This document shows, one piece after another, positions 23,582 through 37,300 of a stretch of 64,000 bases of DNA. The stretch is taken from NCBI GenBank assembly GCA_037178625.1, contig CM074127.1, positions 62,001 to 126,000 of the forward strand, given 5' to 3'. The notes beneath the pieces are model-generated. The model ran no database searches. It was not told the DNA's origin and saw only the letters and a list, made by a program, of their open reading frames with translations. The DNA comes from Skeletonema tropicum. Its lineage: Eukaryota > Bacillariophyta > Thalassiosirophyceae > Thalassiosirales > Thalassiosiraceae. How positions within the stretch are numbered: the stretch's first letter is position 1; each line of letters opens with the position of its first letter. A program made the translations under genes and the position numbers.

Positions 23582-24856
23582 ATAGGTCATCGACGAAACG
23601 TGCAAGGTCTTGGATTTCTTCCGAATAGCCAGGGAGGAGTCTAATTTTCTCATGCCAGCCATAGTAAAGGCCAGCGTACATGACTGCGACTGATGTACCC
23701 ATCGCAGTGCCACATAGTTGTTTGAAAAAGCAGTCTCCAAATTGGGTAATGTTGTTCTTCATAATAAAGCTCAGAGCTTCCAGAATAAGTTTGATGTCCG
23801 GGAAGTCGTCTGGAAGTTGGTTGTTTTCTTTCAGATGGTTGAGCCATACTCCGATGATTTCGATGCCATGATTGATAGTGATATTGTCGTACATGGCGGT
23901 AGCATCAGCAGTAATAATCTTCGTCCCTGCTGGCCATTGTTTGTTAGTCAGTCGGGCGTGATATTCTTTGCTGTCTTTGATGGTCGACGGAATAAATTGA
24001 ACAAGTTTTTGCAACTCGTAGTCTAGCCACTTGCTAATACTCTCAGGTCCAGTTCCACATTTAGCGTTAACTGGTCGGAGGGCGGTAGGTGTTTTATGGA
24101 CTTTTGCGGTTGCTCTGAATCTTCCTTGCCTGCTACCAGCGGCTTCATAGCACTTGTTGATGTAAATCTTGATGTGCTCTGGGATCGCTGCTGAGTTCTT
24201 GATACTGCCTACTTTATATGCCATCAAATTGAGTTGCCTCCGAAGTGCAATTCGATTGAGGTACTCATATTGGCTCTCCTTCCCAAGGAAAGCTTTGAGG
24301 CACCATCGAATGTATACAGAACGTTCGATAATGACAGGCCCTAAATTTTTGTCTGCGAAGATAATGATCAGATTGGGGTTGTTCTTGAGGCTATATAGTA
24401 CTGAGAACTCTTGTTTAGAAAGATTCGGTTGAGACCATTTACTGGCGAATTTGGCGTGCTCTTGTCTAAGTCGATCTGAGAAACGTTTGATGCCTGCTTC
24501 CACTTCTGCATTAGCTAGGGGTGGGTCGTATCGTTCTTCTCGACTTTTCTTAAAATGTAACTTAGGGATATATGGATGTTGCGGTTTGGTTGGATCGTCT
24601 ACATGAATATTCTTCCAGTAGTTTCGATTTCTGATATCCCATCCAAAGTCACCGATGATCTCTTCAATGTTATTTGTTGGATATGGTGCGAGGATGCCGA
24701 AGTTAAGTCCTCTGCCCAGCACCTTTCTAGTTCCGATAGGGAGTTTGGTTGTTGGTTTACACAGATTGTGAAGAGTGAGATTCTTTGCCGGATTTAGCGC
24801 ATGCTCCAATGGTAGATGTTCCAGATAATTGATAAGATTTGTGTGTGGTGGGAGCG
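23541..24856 (-). CDS. Penelope-like reverse transcriptase, copy 2 (partial, N-terminus in gap)
   Basis: Same protein as copy 1 from the middle of the N-terminal region to the stop after motif C. The equivalent start codon would fall inside the gap at 24857-25356. It has the same truncation after RFVDD, so the shortened form, not a full-length RT, is what was multiplied here. Confidence 0.8.
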
Positions 24857-25356
24857 NNNNNNNNNNNNNNNNNNNNNNNNNNNNNNNNNNNNNNNNNNNN
24901 NNNNNNNNNNNNNNNNNNNNNNNNNNNNNNNNNNNNNNNNNNNNNNNNNNNNNNNNNNNNNNNNNNNNNNNNNNNNNNNNNNNNNNNNNNNNNNNNNNNN
25001 NNNNNNNNNNNNNNNNNNNNNNNNNNNNNNNNNNNNNNNNNNNNNNNNNNNNNNNNNNNNNNNNNNNNNNNNNNNNNNNNNNNNNNNNNNNNNNNNNNNN
25101 NNNNNNNNNNNNNNNNNNNNNNNNNNNNNNNNNNNNNNNNNNNNNNNNNNNNNNNNNNNNNNNNNNNNNNNNNNNNNNNNNNNNNNNNNNNNNNNNNNNN
25201 NNNNNNNNNNNNNNNNNNNNNNNNNNNNNNNNNNNNNNNNNNNNNNNNNNNNNNNNNNNNNNNNNNNNNNNNNNNNNNNNNNNNNNNNNNNNNNNNNNNN
25301 NNNNNNNNNNNNNNNNNNNNNNNNNNNNNNNNNNNNNNNNNNNNNNNNNNNNNNNN
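24857..25356. other. Assembly gap (500 N)
   Basis: Exactly 500 N between retroelement copy 2 and the 595-bp tandem array. The true distance and linkage are unknown; this is the place where a telomere-type region and an internal region may have been joined artificially. Confidence 0.99.
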
Positions 25357-28300
25357 GCAGCAACAACAACAACATCTGACGAATAACAATCATCAAATTT
25401 TTTTTTATATATCACGCAATGCTACAAAAATCATCAAGGGTGAAATTCAAACGTTTTGTCTCACCATGCGATCTGATCCTCGCTATTATTATATAAGTAG
25501 AAGTACTTCGAACAACTCCTCTTTCCGATGGAGGTGATACAGCAGTGATGTGAACCAAATAATTATAATTATCAAACGAGTCAACAGCAGCAGCAACAAC
25601 AACAACAACATCTGACGAATAACAATCATCATTATATATCACGCAATGCTACAAAAATCATCAAGGGTGAAATTCATAACGTTTGTCTCACCATGCGATC
25701 TGATCCTCGCTATTATATAAGTAGAAGTACTTCGAACAACTCCTCTTCCGATGGAGGTGATACAGCAGCAATGATGAGAAGAAGTCGATAGATTCGAATA
25801 TGAAGATTGTCACCCTCCATTCCCTGGCAATCGACCTACTCATATACCTACACGCAGGCCCATCGAGTTCGCCATTTTAGCATTGCATTGTGCATTGTTC
25901 ATTCACTGCGCTGATCTCTAGATAAACCCTTCTTGTCAACACGCACAAATTATTGCAATGCATCCGCCGACAACATGTTCGTCCTACTCATCTCAGGCTC
26001 AGGCTCTTCTCGATCACACGGTTGCGACAACTGCAACAACCAAAAGCCCGCACCCGCGAAATGATAAAAGTGATATGGATATGGCCGGCAGTTCTCCAAA
26101 TAATGTCTCGCGCTCCTCTCCACAACTACACAGCGTTGATGTGAAACCAAATAATTATCATTAACGAGTCAACAGCAGCAGCAACAACAACAACAACATC
26201 TGACGAATAACAATCATCATTATATATCACGCAATGCTACAAAAATCATCAAGGGTGAAATTCATAACGTTTGTCTCACCATGCGAATCTGATCCTCGCT
26301 ATTATATAAGTAGAAGTACTTCGAACAACTCCTCTTCCGATGGAGGTGATACAGCAGCAATGATGAGAAGAAGATAGTCGATAGATTCGAATATGAAGAT
26401 TGTCACCCTCCATTCCCTGGCAATCGACCTACTCATATACCTACACGCAGGCCCATCGAGTTCGCCATTTTAGCATTGCATTGTGCATTGTTCATTCACT
26501 GCGCTGATCTCTAGATAAACCCTTCTTGTCAACACGCACAAATTATTGCAATGCATCCGCCGACAACATGTTCGTCCTACTCATCTCAGGCTCAGGCTCT
26601 TCTCGATCACACGGTTGCGACAACTGCAACAACCAAAGCCCGCACCCGCAGCGAAATGATAAAAGTGATATGGATATGGCCGGCAGTTCTCCAAATAATG
26701 TCTCGCGCTCCTCTCCACAACTACACAGCGTTGATGTGAAACCAAATAATTATAATTATCAAACGAGTCAACAGCAGCAGCAACAACAACAACATCTGAC
26801 GAATAACAATCATCATTATATATCACGCAATGCTACAAAAATCATCAAGGGTGAAATTCATAACGTTTGTCTCACCATGCGATCTGATCCTCGCTATTAT
26901 ATAAGTAGAAGTACTTCGAACAACTCCTCTTCCGATGGAGGTGATACAGCAGCAATGATGAGAAGAAGTCGATAGATTCGAATATGAAGATTGTCACCCT
27001 CCATTCCCTGGCAATCGACCTACTCATATACCTACACGCAGGCCCATCGAGTTCGCCATTTTAGCATTGCATTGTGCATTGTTCATTCACTGCGCTGATC
27101 TCTAGATAAACCCTTCTTGTCAACACGCACAAATTATTGCAATGCATCCGCCGACAACATGTTCGTCCTACTCATCTCAGGCTCAGGCTCTTCTCGATCA
27201 CACGGTTGCGACAACTGCAACAACCAAAAGCCCACCCGCAGCGAAATGATAAAAGTGATATGGATATGGCCGGCAGTTCTCCAAATAATGTCTCGCGCTC
27301 CTCTCCACAACTACACAGCGTTGATGTGAAACCAAATAATTATCAAACGAGTCAACAGCAAGCAGCAGCAACAACAACAACAACATCTGACGAATAACAA
27401 TCATCATTATATATCACGCAATGCTACAAAAATCATCAAGGGTGAAATTCATAACGTTTGTCTCACCATGCGATCTGATCCTCGCTATTATATAAGTAGA
27501 AGTACTTCGAACAACTCCTCTTCCGATGGAGGTGATACAGCAGCAATGATGAGAAGAAGTCGATAGATTCGAATATGAAGATTGTCACCCTCCATTCCCT
27601 GGCAATCGACCTACTCATATACCTACACGCAGGCCCATCGAGTTCGCCATTTTAGCATTGCATTGTGCATTGTTCATTCACTGCGCTGATCTCTAGATAT
27701 AACCCTTCTTGTCAACACGCACAAATTATTGCAATGCATCCGCCGACAACATGTTCGTCCTACTCATCTCAGGCTCAGGCTCTTCTCGATCACACGGTTG
27801 CGACAACTGCAACAACCAAAAGCCCGCACCCGCAGCGAAATGATAAAAGTGATATGGATATGGCCGGCAGTTCTCCAAATAATGTCTCGCGCTCCTCTCC
27901 ACAACTACACAGCGTTGATGTGAAACCAAATAATTATAATTATCAAACGAGTCAACAGCAGCAGCAACAACAACAACAACATCTGACGAATAACAATCAT
28001 CATTATATATCACGCAATGCTACAAAAATCATCAAGGGTGAAATTCATAACGTTTGTCTCACCATGCGATCTGATCCTCGCTATTATATAAGTAGAAGTA
28101 CTTCGAACAACTCCTCTTCCGATGGAGGTGATACAGCAGCAATGATGAGAAGAAGTCGATAGATTCGAATATGAAGATTGTCACCCTCCATTCCCTGGCA
28201 ATCGACCTACTCATATACCTACACGCAGGCCCATCGAGTTCGCCATTTTAGCATTGCATTGTGCATTGTTCATTCACTGCGCTGATCTCTAGATAAACCC

Positions 28301-31300
28301 TTCTTGTCAACACGCACAAATTATTGCAATGCATCCGCCGACAACATGTTCGTCCTACTCATCTCAGGCTCAGGCTCTTCTCGATCACACGGTTGCGACA
28401 ACTGCAACAATCAAAAGCCCGCAGCGAAATGATAAAAGTGATATGGATATGGCCGGCAGTTCTCCAAATGAATGTCTCGCGCTCCTCTCCACAACTACAC
28501 AGCGTTGATGTGAAACCAAATAATTATAATTATCAAACGAGTCAACAGCAGCAGCAGCAACAACAACAACAACATCTGACGAATAACAATCATCATTATA
28601 TATCACGCAATGCTACAAAAATCATCAAGGGTGAAATTCATAACGTTTGTCTCACCATGCAATCTGATCCTCGCTATTATATAAGTAGAAGTACTTCGAA
28701 CAACTCCTCTTCCGATGGAGGTGATACAGCAGCAATGATGAGAAGAAGTCGATAGATTCGAATATGAAGATTGTCACCCTCCATTCCCTGGCAATCGACC
28801 TACTCATATACCTACACGCAGGCCCATCGAGTTCGCCATTTTAGCATTGCATTGTGCATTGTTCATTCACTGCGCTGATCTCTAGATAAACCCTTCTTGT
28901 CAACACGCACAAATTATTGCAATGCATCCGCCGACAACATGTTCGTCCTACTCATCTCAGGCTCAGGCTCTTCTCGATCACACGGTTGCGACAACTGCAA
29001 CAACCAAAAGCCCGCACCCGCAGCGAAATGATAAAAGTGATATGGATATGGCCGGCAGTTCTCCAAATAATGTCTCGCGCTCCTCTCCACAACTACACAG
29101 CGTTGATGTGAAACCAAATAATTATAATTATCAAACGAGTCAACAGCAGCAGCAACAACAACAACAACATCTGACGAATAACAATCATCATTATATATCA
29201 CGCAATGCTACAAAAATCATCAAGGGTGAAATTCATAACGTTTGTCTCACCATGCGATCTGATCCTCGCTATTATATAAGTAGAAGTACTTCGAACAACT
29301 CCTCTTCCGATGGAGGTGATACAGCAGCAATGATGAGAAGAAGTCGATAGATTCGAATATGAAGATTGTCACCCTCCATTCCCTGGCAATCGACCTACTC
29401 ATATACCTACACGCAGGCCCATCGAGTTCGCCATTTTAGCATTGCATTGTGCATTGTTCATTCACTGCGCTGATCTCTAGATAAACCCTTCTTGTCAACA
29501 CGCACAAATTATTGCAATGCATCCGCCGACAACATGTTCGTCCTACTCATCTCAGGCTCAGGCTCTTCTCGATCACACGGTTGCGACAACTGCAACAACC
29601 AAAAGCCCGCAGCGAAATGATAAAAGTGATATGGATATGGCCGGCAGTTCTCCAAATAATGTCTCGCGCTCCTCTCCACAACTACACAGCGTTGATGTGA
29701 AACCAAATAATTATAATTATCAAACGAGTCAACAGCAGCAGCAACAACAACAACAACATCTGACGAATAACAATCATCATTATATATCACGCAATGCTAC
29801 AAAAATCATCAAGGGTGAAATTCATAACGTTTGTCTCACCATGCAATCTGATCCTCGCTATTATATAAGTAGAAGTACTTCGAACAACTCCTCTTCCGAT
29901 GGAGGTGATACAGCAGCAATGATGAGAAGAAGTCGATAGATTCGAATATGAAGATTGTCACCCTCCATTCCCTGGCAATCGACCTACTCATATACCTACA
30001 CGCAGGCCCATCGAGTTCGCCATTTTAGCATTGCATTGTGCATTGTTCATTCACTGCGCTGATCTCTAGATAAACCCTTCTTGTCAACACGCACAAATTA
30101 TTGCAATGCATCCGCCGACAACATGTTCGTCCTACTCATCTCAGGCTCAGGCTCTTCTCGATCACACGGTTGCGACAACTGCAACAACCAAAAGCCCGCA
30201 CCCGCAGCGAAATGATAAAAGTGATATGGATATGGCCGGCAGTTCTCCAAATGATGTCTCGCGCTCCTCTCCACAACTACACAGCGTTGATGTGAAACCA
30301 AATAATTATAATTATCAAACGAGTCAACAGCAGCAGCAACAACAACAACAACATCTGACGAATAACAATCATCATTATATATCACGCAATGCTACAAAAA
30401 TCATCAAGGGTGAAATTCATAACGTTTGTCTCACCATGCAATCTGATCCTCGCTATTATATAAGTAGAAGTACTTCGAACAACTCCTCTTCCGATGGAGG
30501 TGATACAGCAGCAATGATGAGAAGAAGTCGATAGATTCGAATATGAAGATTGTCACCCTCCATTCCCTGGCAATCGACCTACTCATATACCTACACGCAG
30601 GCCCATCGAGTTCGCCATTTTAGCATTGCATTGTGCATTGTTCATTCACTGCGCTGATCTCTAGATAAACCCTTCTTGTCAACACGCACAAATTATTGCA
30701 ATGCATCCGCCGACAACATGTTCGTCCTACTCATCTCAGGCTCAGGCTCTTCTCGATCACACGGTTGCGACAACTGCAACAATCAAAAGCCCGCAGCGAA
30801 ATGATAAAAGTGATATGGATATGGCCGGCAGTTCTCCAAATGAATGTCTCGCGCTCCTCTCCACAACTACACAGCGTTGATGTGAAACCAAACAACAACA
30901 ACTCTGAATAACAATATAATTATCAAATGCTACAAAAATCATCAAGGGTGAAATTCATAACGTTTGTCTCACCATGCGATCTGATCCTCGCTATTATATA
31001 AGTAGAAGTACTTCGAACAACTCCTCTTCCGATGGAGGTGATACAGCAGCAATGATGAGAAGAAGTCGATAGATTCGAATATGAAGATTGTCACCCTCCA
31101 TTCCCTGGCAATCGACCTACTCATATACCTACACGCAGGCCCATCGAGTTCGCCATTTTAGCATTGCATTGTGCATTGTTCATTCACTGCGCTGATCTCT
31201 AGATAAACCCTTCTTGTCAACACGCACAAATTATTGCAATGCATCCGCCGACAACATGTTCGTCCTACTCATCTCAGGCTCAGGCTCTTCTCGATCACAC

Positions 31301-34300
31301 GGTTGCGACAACTGCAACAACCAAAAGCCCGCAGCGAAATGATAAAAGTGATATGGATATGGCCGGCAGTTCTCCAAATAATGTCTCGCGCTCCTCTCCA
31401 CAACTACACAGCGTTGATGTGAAACCAAATAATTATAATTATCAAACGAGTCAACAGCAGCAGCAACAACAACAACAACATCTGACGAATAACAATCATC
31501 ATTATATATCACGCAATGCTACAAAAATCATCAAGGGTGAAATTCATAACGTTTGTCTCACCATGCGAATCTGATCCTCGCTATTATATAAGTAGAAGTA
31601 CTTCGAACAACTCCTCTTCCGATGGAGGTGATACAGCAGCAATGATGAGAAGAAGTCGATAGATTCGAATATGAAGATTGTCACCCTCCATTCCCTGGCA
31701 ATCGACCTACTCATATACCTACACGCAGGCCCATCGAGTTCGCCATTTTAGCATTGCATTGTGCATTGTTCATTCACTGCGCTGATCTCTAGATAAACCC
31801 TTCTTGTCAACACGCACAAATTATTGCAATGCATCCGCCGACAACATGTTCGTCCTACTCATCTCAGGCTCAGCTCTTCTCGATCACACGGTTGCGACAA
31901 CTGCAACAACAAAAGCCCGCACCCCGCGAAATGATAAAAGTGATATGGATATGGCCGGCAGTTCTCCAAATGATGTCTCGCGCTCCTCTCCACAACTACA
32001 CAGCGTTGATGTGAAACCAAATAATTATAATTATCAAACGAGTCAACAGCAGCAGCAACAACAACAACAACATCTGACGAATAACAATCATCATTATATA
32101 TCACGCAATGCTACAAAAATCATCAAGGGTGAAATTCATAACGTTTGTCTCACCATGCAATCTGATCCTCGCTATTATATAAGTAGAAGTACTTCGAACA
32201 ACTCCTCTTCCGATGGAGGTGATACAGCAGCAATGATGAGAAGAAGTCGATAGATTCGAATATGAAGATTGTCACCCTCCATTCCCTGGCAATCGACCTA
32301 CTCATATACCTACACGCAGGCCCATCGAGTTCGCCATTTTAGCATTGCATTGTGCATTGTTCATTCACTGCGCTGATCTCTAGATAAACCCTTCTTGTCA
32401 ACACGCACAAATTATTGCAATGCATCCGCCGACAACATGTTCGTCCTACTCATCTCAGGCTCAGGCTCTTCTCGATCACACGGTTGCGACAACTGCAACA
32501 ACCAAAAGCCCGCACCCGCAGCGAAATGATAAAAGTGATATGGATATGGCCGGCAGTTCTCCAAATAATGTCTCGCGCTCCTCTCCACAACTACACAGCG
32601 TTGATGTGAAACCAAATAATTATAATTATCAAACGAGTCAACAGCAGCAGCAACAACAACAACAACATCTGACGAATAACAATCATCATTATATATCACG
32701 CAATGCTACAAAAATCATCAAGGGTGAAATTCATAACGTTTGTCTCACCATGCAATCTGATCCTCGCTATTATATAAGTAGAAGTACTTCGAACAACTCC
32801 TCTTCCGATGGAGGTGATACAGCAGCAATGATGAGAAGAAGTCGATAGATTCGAATATGAAGATTGTCACCCTCCATTCCCTGGCAATCGACCTACTCAT
32901 ATACCTACACGCAGGCCCATCGAGTTTCGCCATTTTAGCATTGCATTGTGCATTGTTCATTCACTGCGCTGATCTCTAGATAAACCCTTCTTGTCAACAC
33001 GCACAAATTATTGCAATGCATCCGCCGACAACATGTTCGTCCTACTCATCTCAGGCTCAGGCTCTTCTCGATCACACGGTTGCGACAACTGCAACAATCA
33101 AAAGCCCGCACCCGCAGCGAAATGATAAAAGTGATATGGATATGGCCGGCAGTTCTCCAAATGATGTCTCGCGCTCCTCTCCACAACTACACAGCGTTGA
33201 TGTGAAACCAAATAATTATAATTATCAAACGAGTCAACAGCAGCAGCAACAACAACAACAACATCTGACGAATAACAATCATCATTATATATCACGCAAT
33301 GCTACAAAAATCATCAAGGGTGAAATTCATAACGTTTGTCTCACCATGCAATCTGATCCTCGCTATTATATAAGTAGAAGTACTTCGAACAACTCCTCTT
33401 CCGATGGAGGTGATACAGCAGCAATGATGAGAAGAAGTCGATAGATTCGAATATGAAGATTGTCACCCTCCATTCCCTGGCAATCGACCTACTCATATAC
33501 CTACACGCAGGCCCATCGAGTTCGCCATTTTAGCATTGCATTGTGCATTGTTCATTCACTGCGCTGATCTCTAGATAAACCCTTCTTGTCAACACGCACA
33601 AATTATTGCAATGCATCCGCCGACAACATGTTCGTCCTACTCATCTCAGGCTCAGGCTCTTCTCGATCACACGGTTGCGACAACTGCAACAACCAAAAGC
33701 CCGCACCCGCAGCGAAATGATAAAAGTGATATGGATATGGCCGGCAGTTCTCCAAATAATGTCTCGCGCTCCTCTCCACAACTACACAGCGTTGATGTGA
33801 AACCAAATAATTATAATTATCAAACGAGTCAACAGCAGCAGCAACAACAACAACAACATCTGACGAATAACAATCATCATTATATATCACGCAATGCTAC
33901 AAAAATCATCAAGGGTGAAATTCATAACGTTTGTCTCACCATGCGATCTGATCTGATTATATAAGTATTATATAAGTAGAAGTACTTCGAACAACTCCTC
34001 TTCCGATGGAGGTGATACAGCAGCAATGATGAGAAGAGTCGATAGATTCGAATATGAAGATTGTCACCCCCTCCATTCCTGGCAATGAATCCTACTCATA
34101 TACCTACACGCAGGCCCATCGAGTTCGCCATTTTAGCATTGCATTGTGCATTGTTCATTCACTGCGCTGATCTCTAGATAAACCCTTCTTGTCAACACGC
34201 ACAAATTATTGCAATGCATCCGCCGACAACATGTTCGTCCTACTCATCTCAGGCTCAGGCTCTTCTCGATCACACGGTTGCGACAACTGCAACAACCAAA

Positions 34301-37300
34301 AGCCCGCACCCGCAGCGAAATGATAAAAGTGATATGGATATGGCCGGCAGTTCTCCAAATAATGTCTCGCGCTCCTCTCCACAACTACACAGCGTTGATG
34401 TGAAACCAAATAATTATAATTATCAAACGAGTCAACAGCAGCAGCAACAACAACAACAACAACATCTGACGAATAACAATCATCATTATATATCACGCAA
34501 TGCTACAAAAATCATCAAGGTGAAATTCATAACGTTTGTCTCACCATGCGATCTGATCCTCGCTATTATATAAGTAGAAGTACTTCGAACAACTCCTCTT
34601 CCGATGGAGGTGATACAGCAGCAATGATGAGAAGAAGTCGATAGATTCGAATATGAAGATTGTCACCCTCCATTCCCTGGCAATCGACCTACTCATATAC
34701 CTACACGCAGGCCCATCGAGTTCGCCATTTTAGCATTGCATTGTGCATTGTTCATTCACTGCGCTGATCTCTAGATAAACCCTTCTTGTCAACACGCACA
34801 AATTATTGCAATGCATCCGCCGACAACATGTTCGTCCTACTCATCTCAGGCTCAGGCTCTTCTCGATCACACGGTTTGCGACAACTGCAACAACCAAAAG
34901 CCCGCACCCGCAGCGAAATGATAAAAGTGATATGGATATGGCCGGCAGTTCTCCAAATGATGTCTCGCGCTCCTCTCCACAACTACACAGCGTTGATGTG
35001 AAACCAAATAATTATAATTATCAAACGAGTCAACAGCAGCAGCAACAACAACAACAACATCTGACGAATAACAATCATCATTATATATCACGCAATGCTA
35101 CAAAAATCATCAAGGGTGAAATTCATAACGTTTGTCTCACCATGCGAATCTGATCCTCGCTATTATATAAGTAGAAGTACTTCGAACAACTCCTCTTCCG
35201 ATGGAGGTGATACAGCAGCAATGATGAGAAGAAGTCGATAGATTCGAATATGAAGATTGTCACCCTCCATTCCCTGGCAATCGACCTACTCATATACCTA
35301 CACGCAGGCCCATCGAGTTCGCCATTTTAGCATTGCATTGTGCATTGTTCATTCACTGCGCTGATCTCTAGATAAACCCTTCTTGTCAACACGCACAAAT
35401 TATTGCAATGCATCCGCCGACAACATGTTCGTCCTACTCATCTCAGGCTCAGGCTCTTCTCGATCACACGGTTGCGACAACTGCAACAACCAAAAGCCCG
35501 CACCCGCAGCGAAATGATAAAAGTGATATGGATATGGCCGGCAGTTCTCCAAATAATGTCTCGCGCTCCTCTCCACAACTACACAGCGTTGATGTGAAAC
35601 CAAATAATTATAATTATCAAACGAGTCAACAGCAGCAGCAACAACAACAACAACATCTGACGAATAACAATCATCATTATATATCACGCAATGCTACAAA
35701 AATCATCAAGGGTGAAATTCATAACGTTTGTCTCACCATGCGATCTGATCCTCGCTATTATATATAGTAGAAGTACTTCGAACAACTCCTCTTCCGATGG
35801 AGGTGATACAGCAGCAATGATGAGAAGAAGTCGATAGATTCGAATATGAAGATTGTCACCCTCCATTCCCTGGCAATCGACCTACTCATATACCTACACG
35901 CAGGCCCATCGAGTTCGCCATTTTAGCATTGCATTGTGCATTGTTTCATTCACTGCGCTGATCTCTAGATAAACCCTTCTTGTCAACACGCACAAATTAT
36001 TGCAATGCATCCGCCGACAACATGTTCGTCCTACTCATCTCAGGCTCAGGCTCTTCTCGATCACACGGTTGCGACAACTGCAACAACCAAAAGCCCGCAC
36101 CCGCAGCGAAATGATAAAAGTGATATGGATATGGCCGGCAGTTCTCCAAATAATGTCTCGCGCTCCTCTCCACAACTACACAGCGTTGATGTGAAACCAA
36201 ATAATTATCAAACGAGTCAACAGCAGCAGCAACAACAACAACAACATCTGACGAATAACAATCATCATTATATATCACGCATGCTACAAAAATCATCAAG
36301 GGTGAAATTCATAACGTTTGTCTCACCATGCGATCTGATCCTCGCTATTATATAAGTAGAAGTACTTCGAACAACTCCTCTTCCGATGGAGGTGATACAG
36401 CAGCAATGATGAGAAGAAGTCGATAGATTCGAATATGAAGATTGTCACCCTCCATTCCCTGGCAATCGACCTACTCATATACCTACACGCAGGCCCATCG
36501 AGTTCGCCATTTTAGCATTGCATTGTGCATTGTTCATTCACTGCGCTGATCTCTAGATAAACCCTTCTTGTCAACACGCACAAATTATTGCAATGCATCC
36601 GCCGACAACATGTTCGTCCTACTCATCTCAGGCTCAGGCTCTTCTCGATCACACGGTTGCGACAACTGCAACAATCAAAAGCCCGCACCCGCAGCGAAAT
36701 GATAAAAGTGATATGGATATGGCCGGCAGTTCTCCAAATGATGTCTCGCGCTCCTCTCCACAACTACACAGCGTTGATGTGAAACCAAATAATTATAATT
36801 ATCAAACGAGTCAACAGCAGCACAACAACAACAACAACAACATCTGACGAATAACAATCATCATTATATATCACGCAATGCTACAAAAATCATCAAGGGT
36901 GAAATTCATAACGTTTGTCTCACCATGCGATCTGATCCTCGCTATTATATAAGTAGAAGTACTTCGAACAACTCCTCTTCCGATGGAGGTGATACAGCAG
37001 CAATGATGAGAAGAAGTCGATAGATTCGAATATGAAGATTGTCACCCTCCATTCCCTGGCAATCGACCTACTCATATACCTACACGCAGGCCCATCGAGT
37101 TCGCCATTTTAGCATTGCATTGTGCATTGTTCATTCACTGCGCTGATCTCTAGATAAACCCTTCTTGTCAACACGCACAAATTATTGCAATGCATCCGCC
37201 GACAACATGTTCGTCCTACTCATCTCAGGCTCTTTCTCGATCACACGGTTGCGACAACTGCAACAACCAAAAGCCCGCACCCGCAGCGAAATGATAAAAG

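Larger units (their letters stand above)
21417..24856 (-). mobile_element. Penelope-like, telomere-associated retroelement, copy 2 (cut by gap)
   Basis: Repeats copy 1 at an offset of 4863 bp, which becomes 4862 bp after the poly-T difference. It breaks off at the gap at 24857, so its 5' end and the leader repeats are not seen. Orientation is the same as copy 1: (TTAGGG)5 on the left and RT on the minus strand. The near identity means either very recent successive insertion or a tandem duplication of the whole TTAGGG-element unit. Confidence 0.85.
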
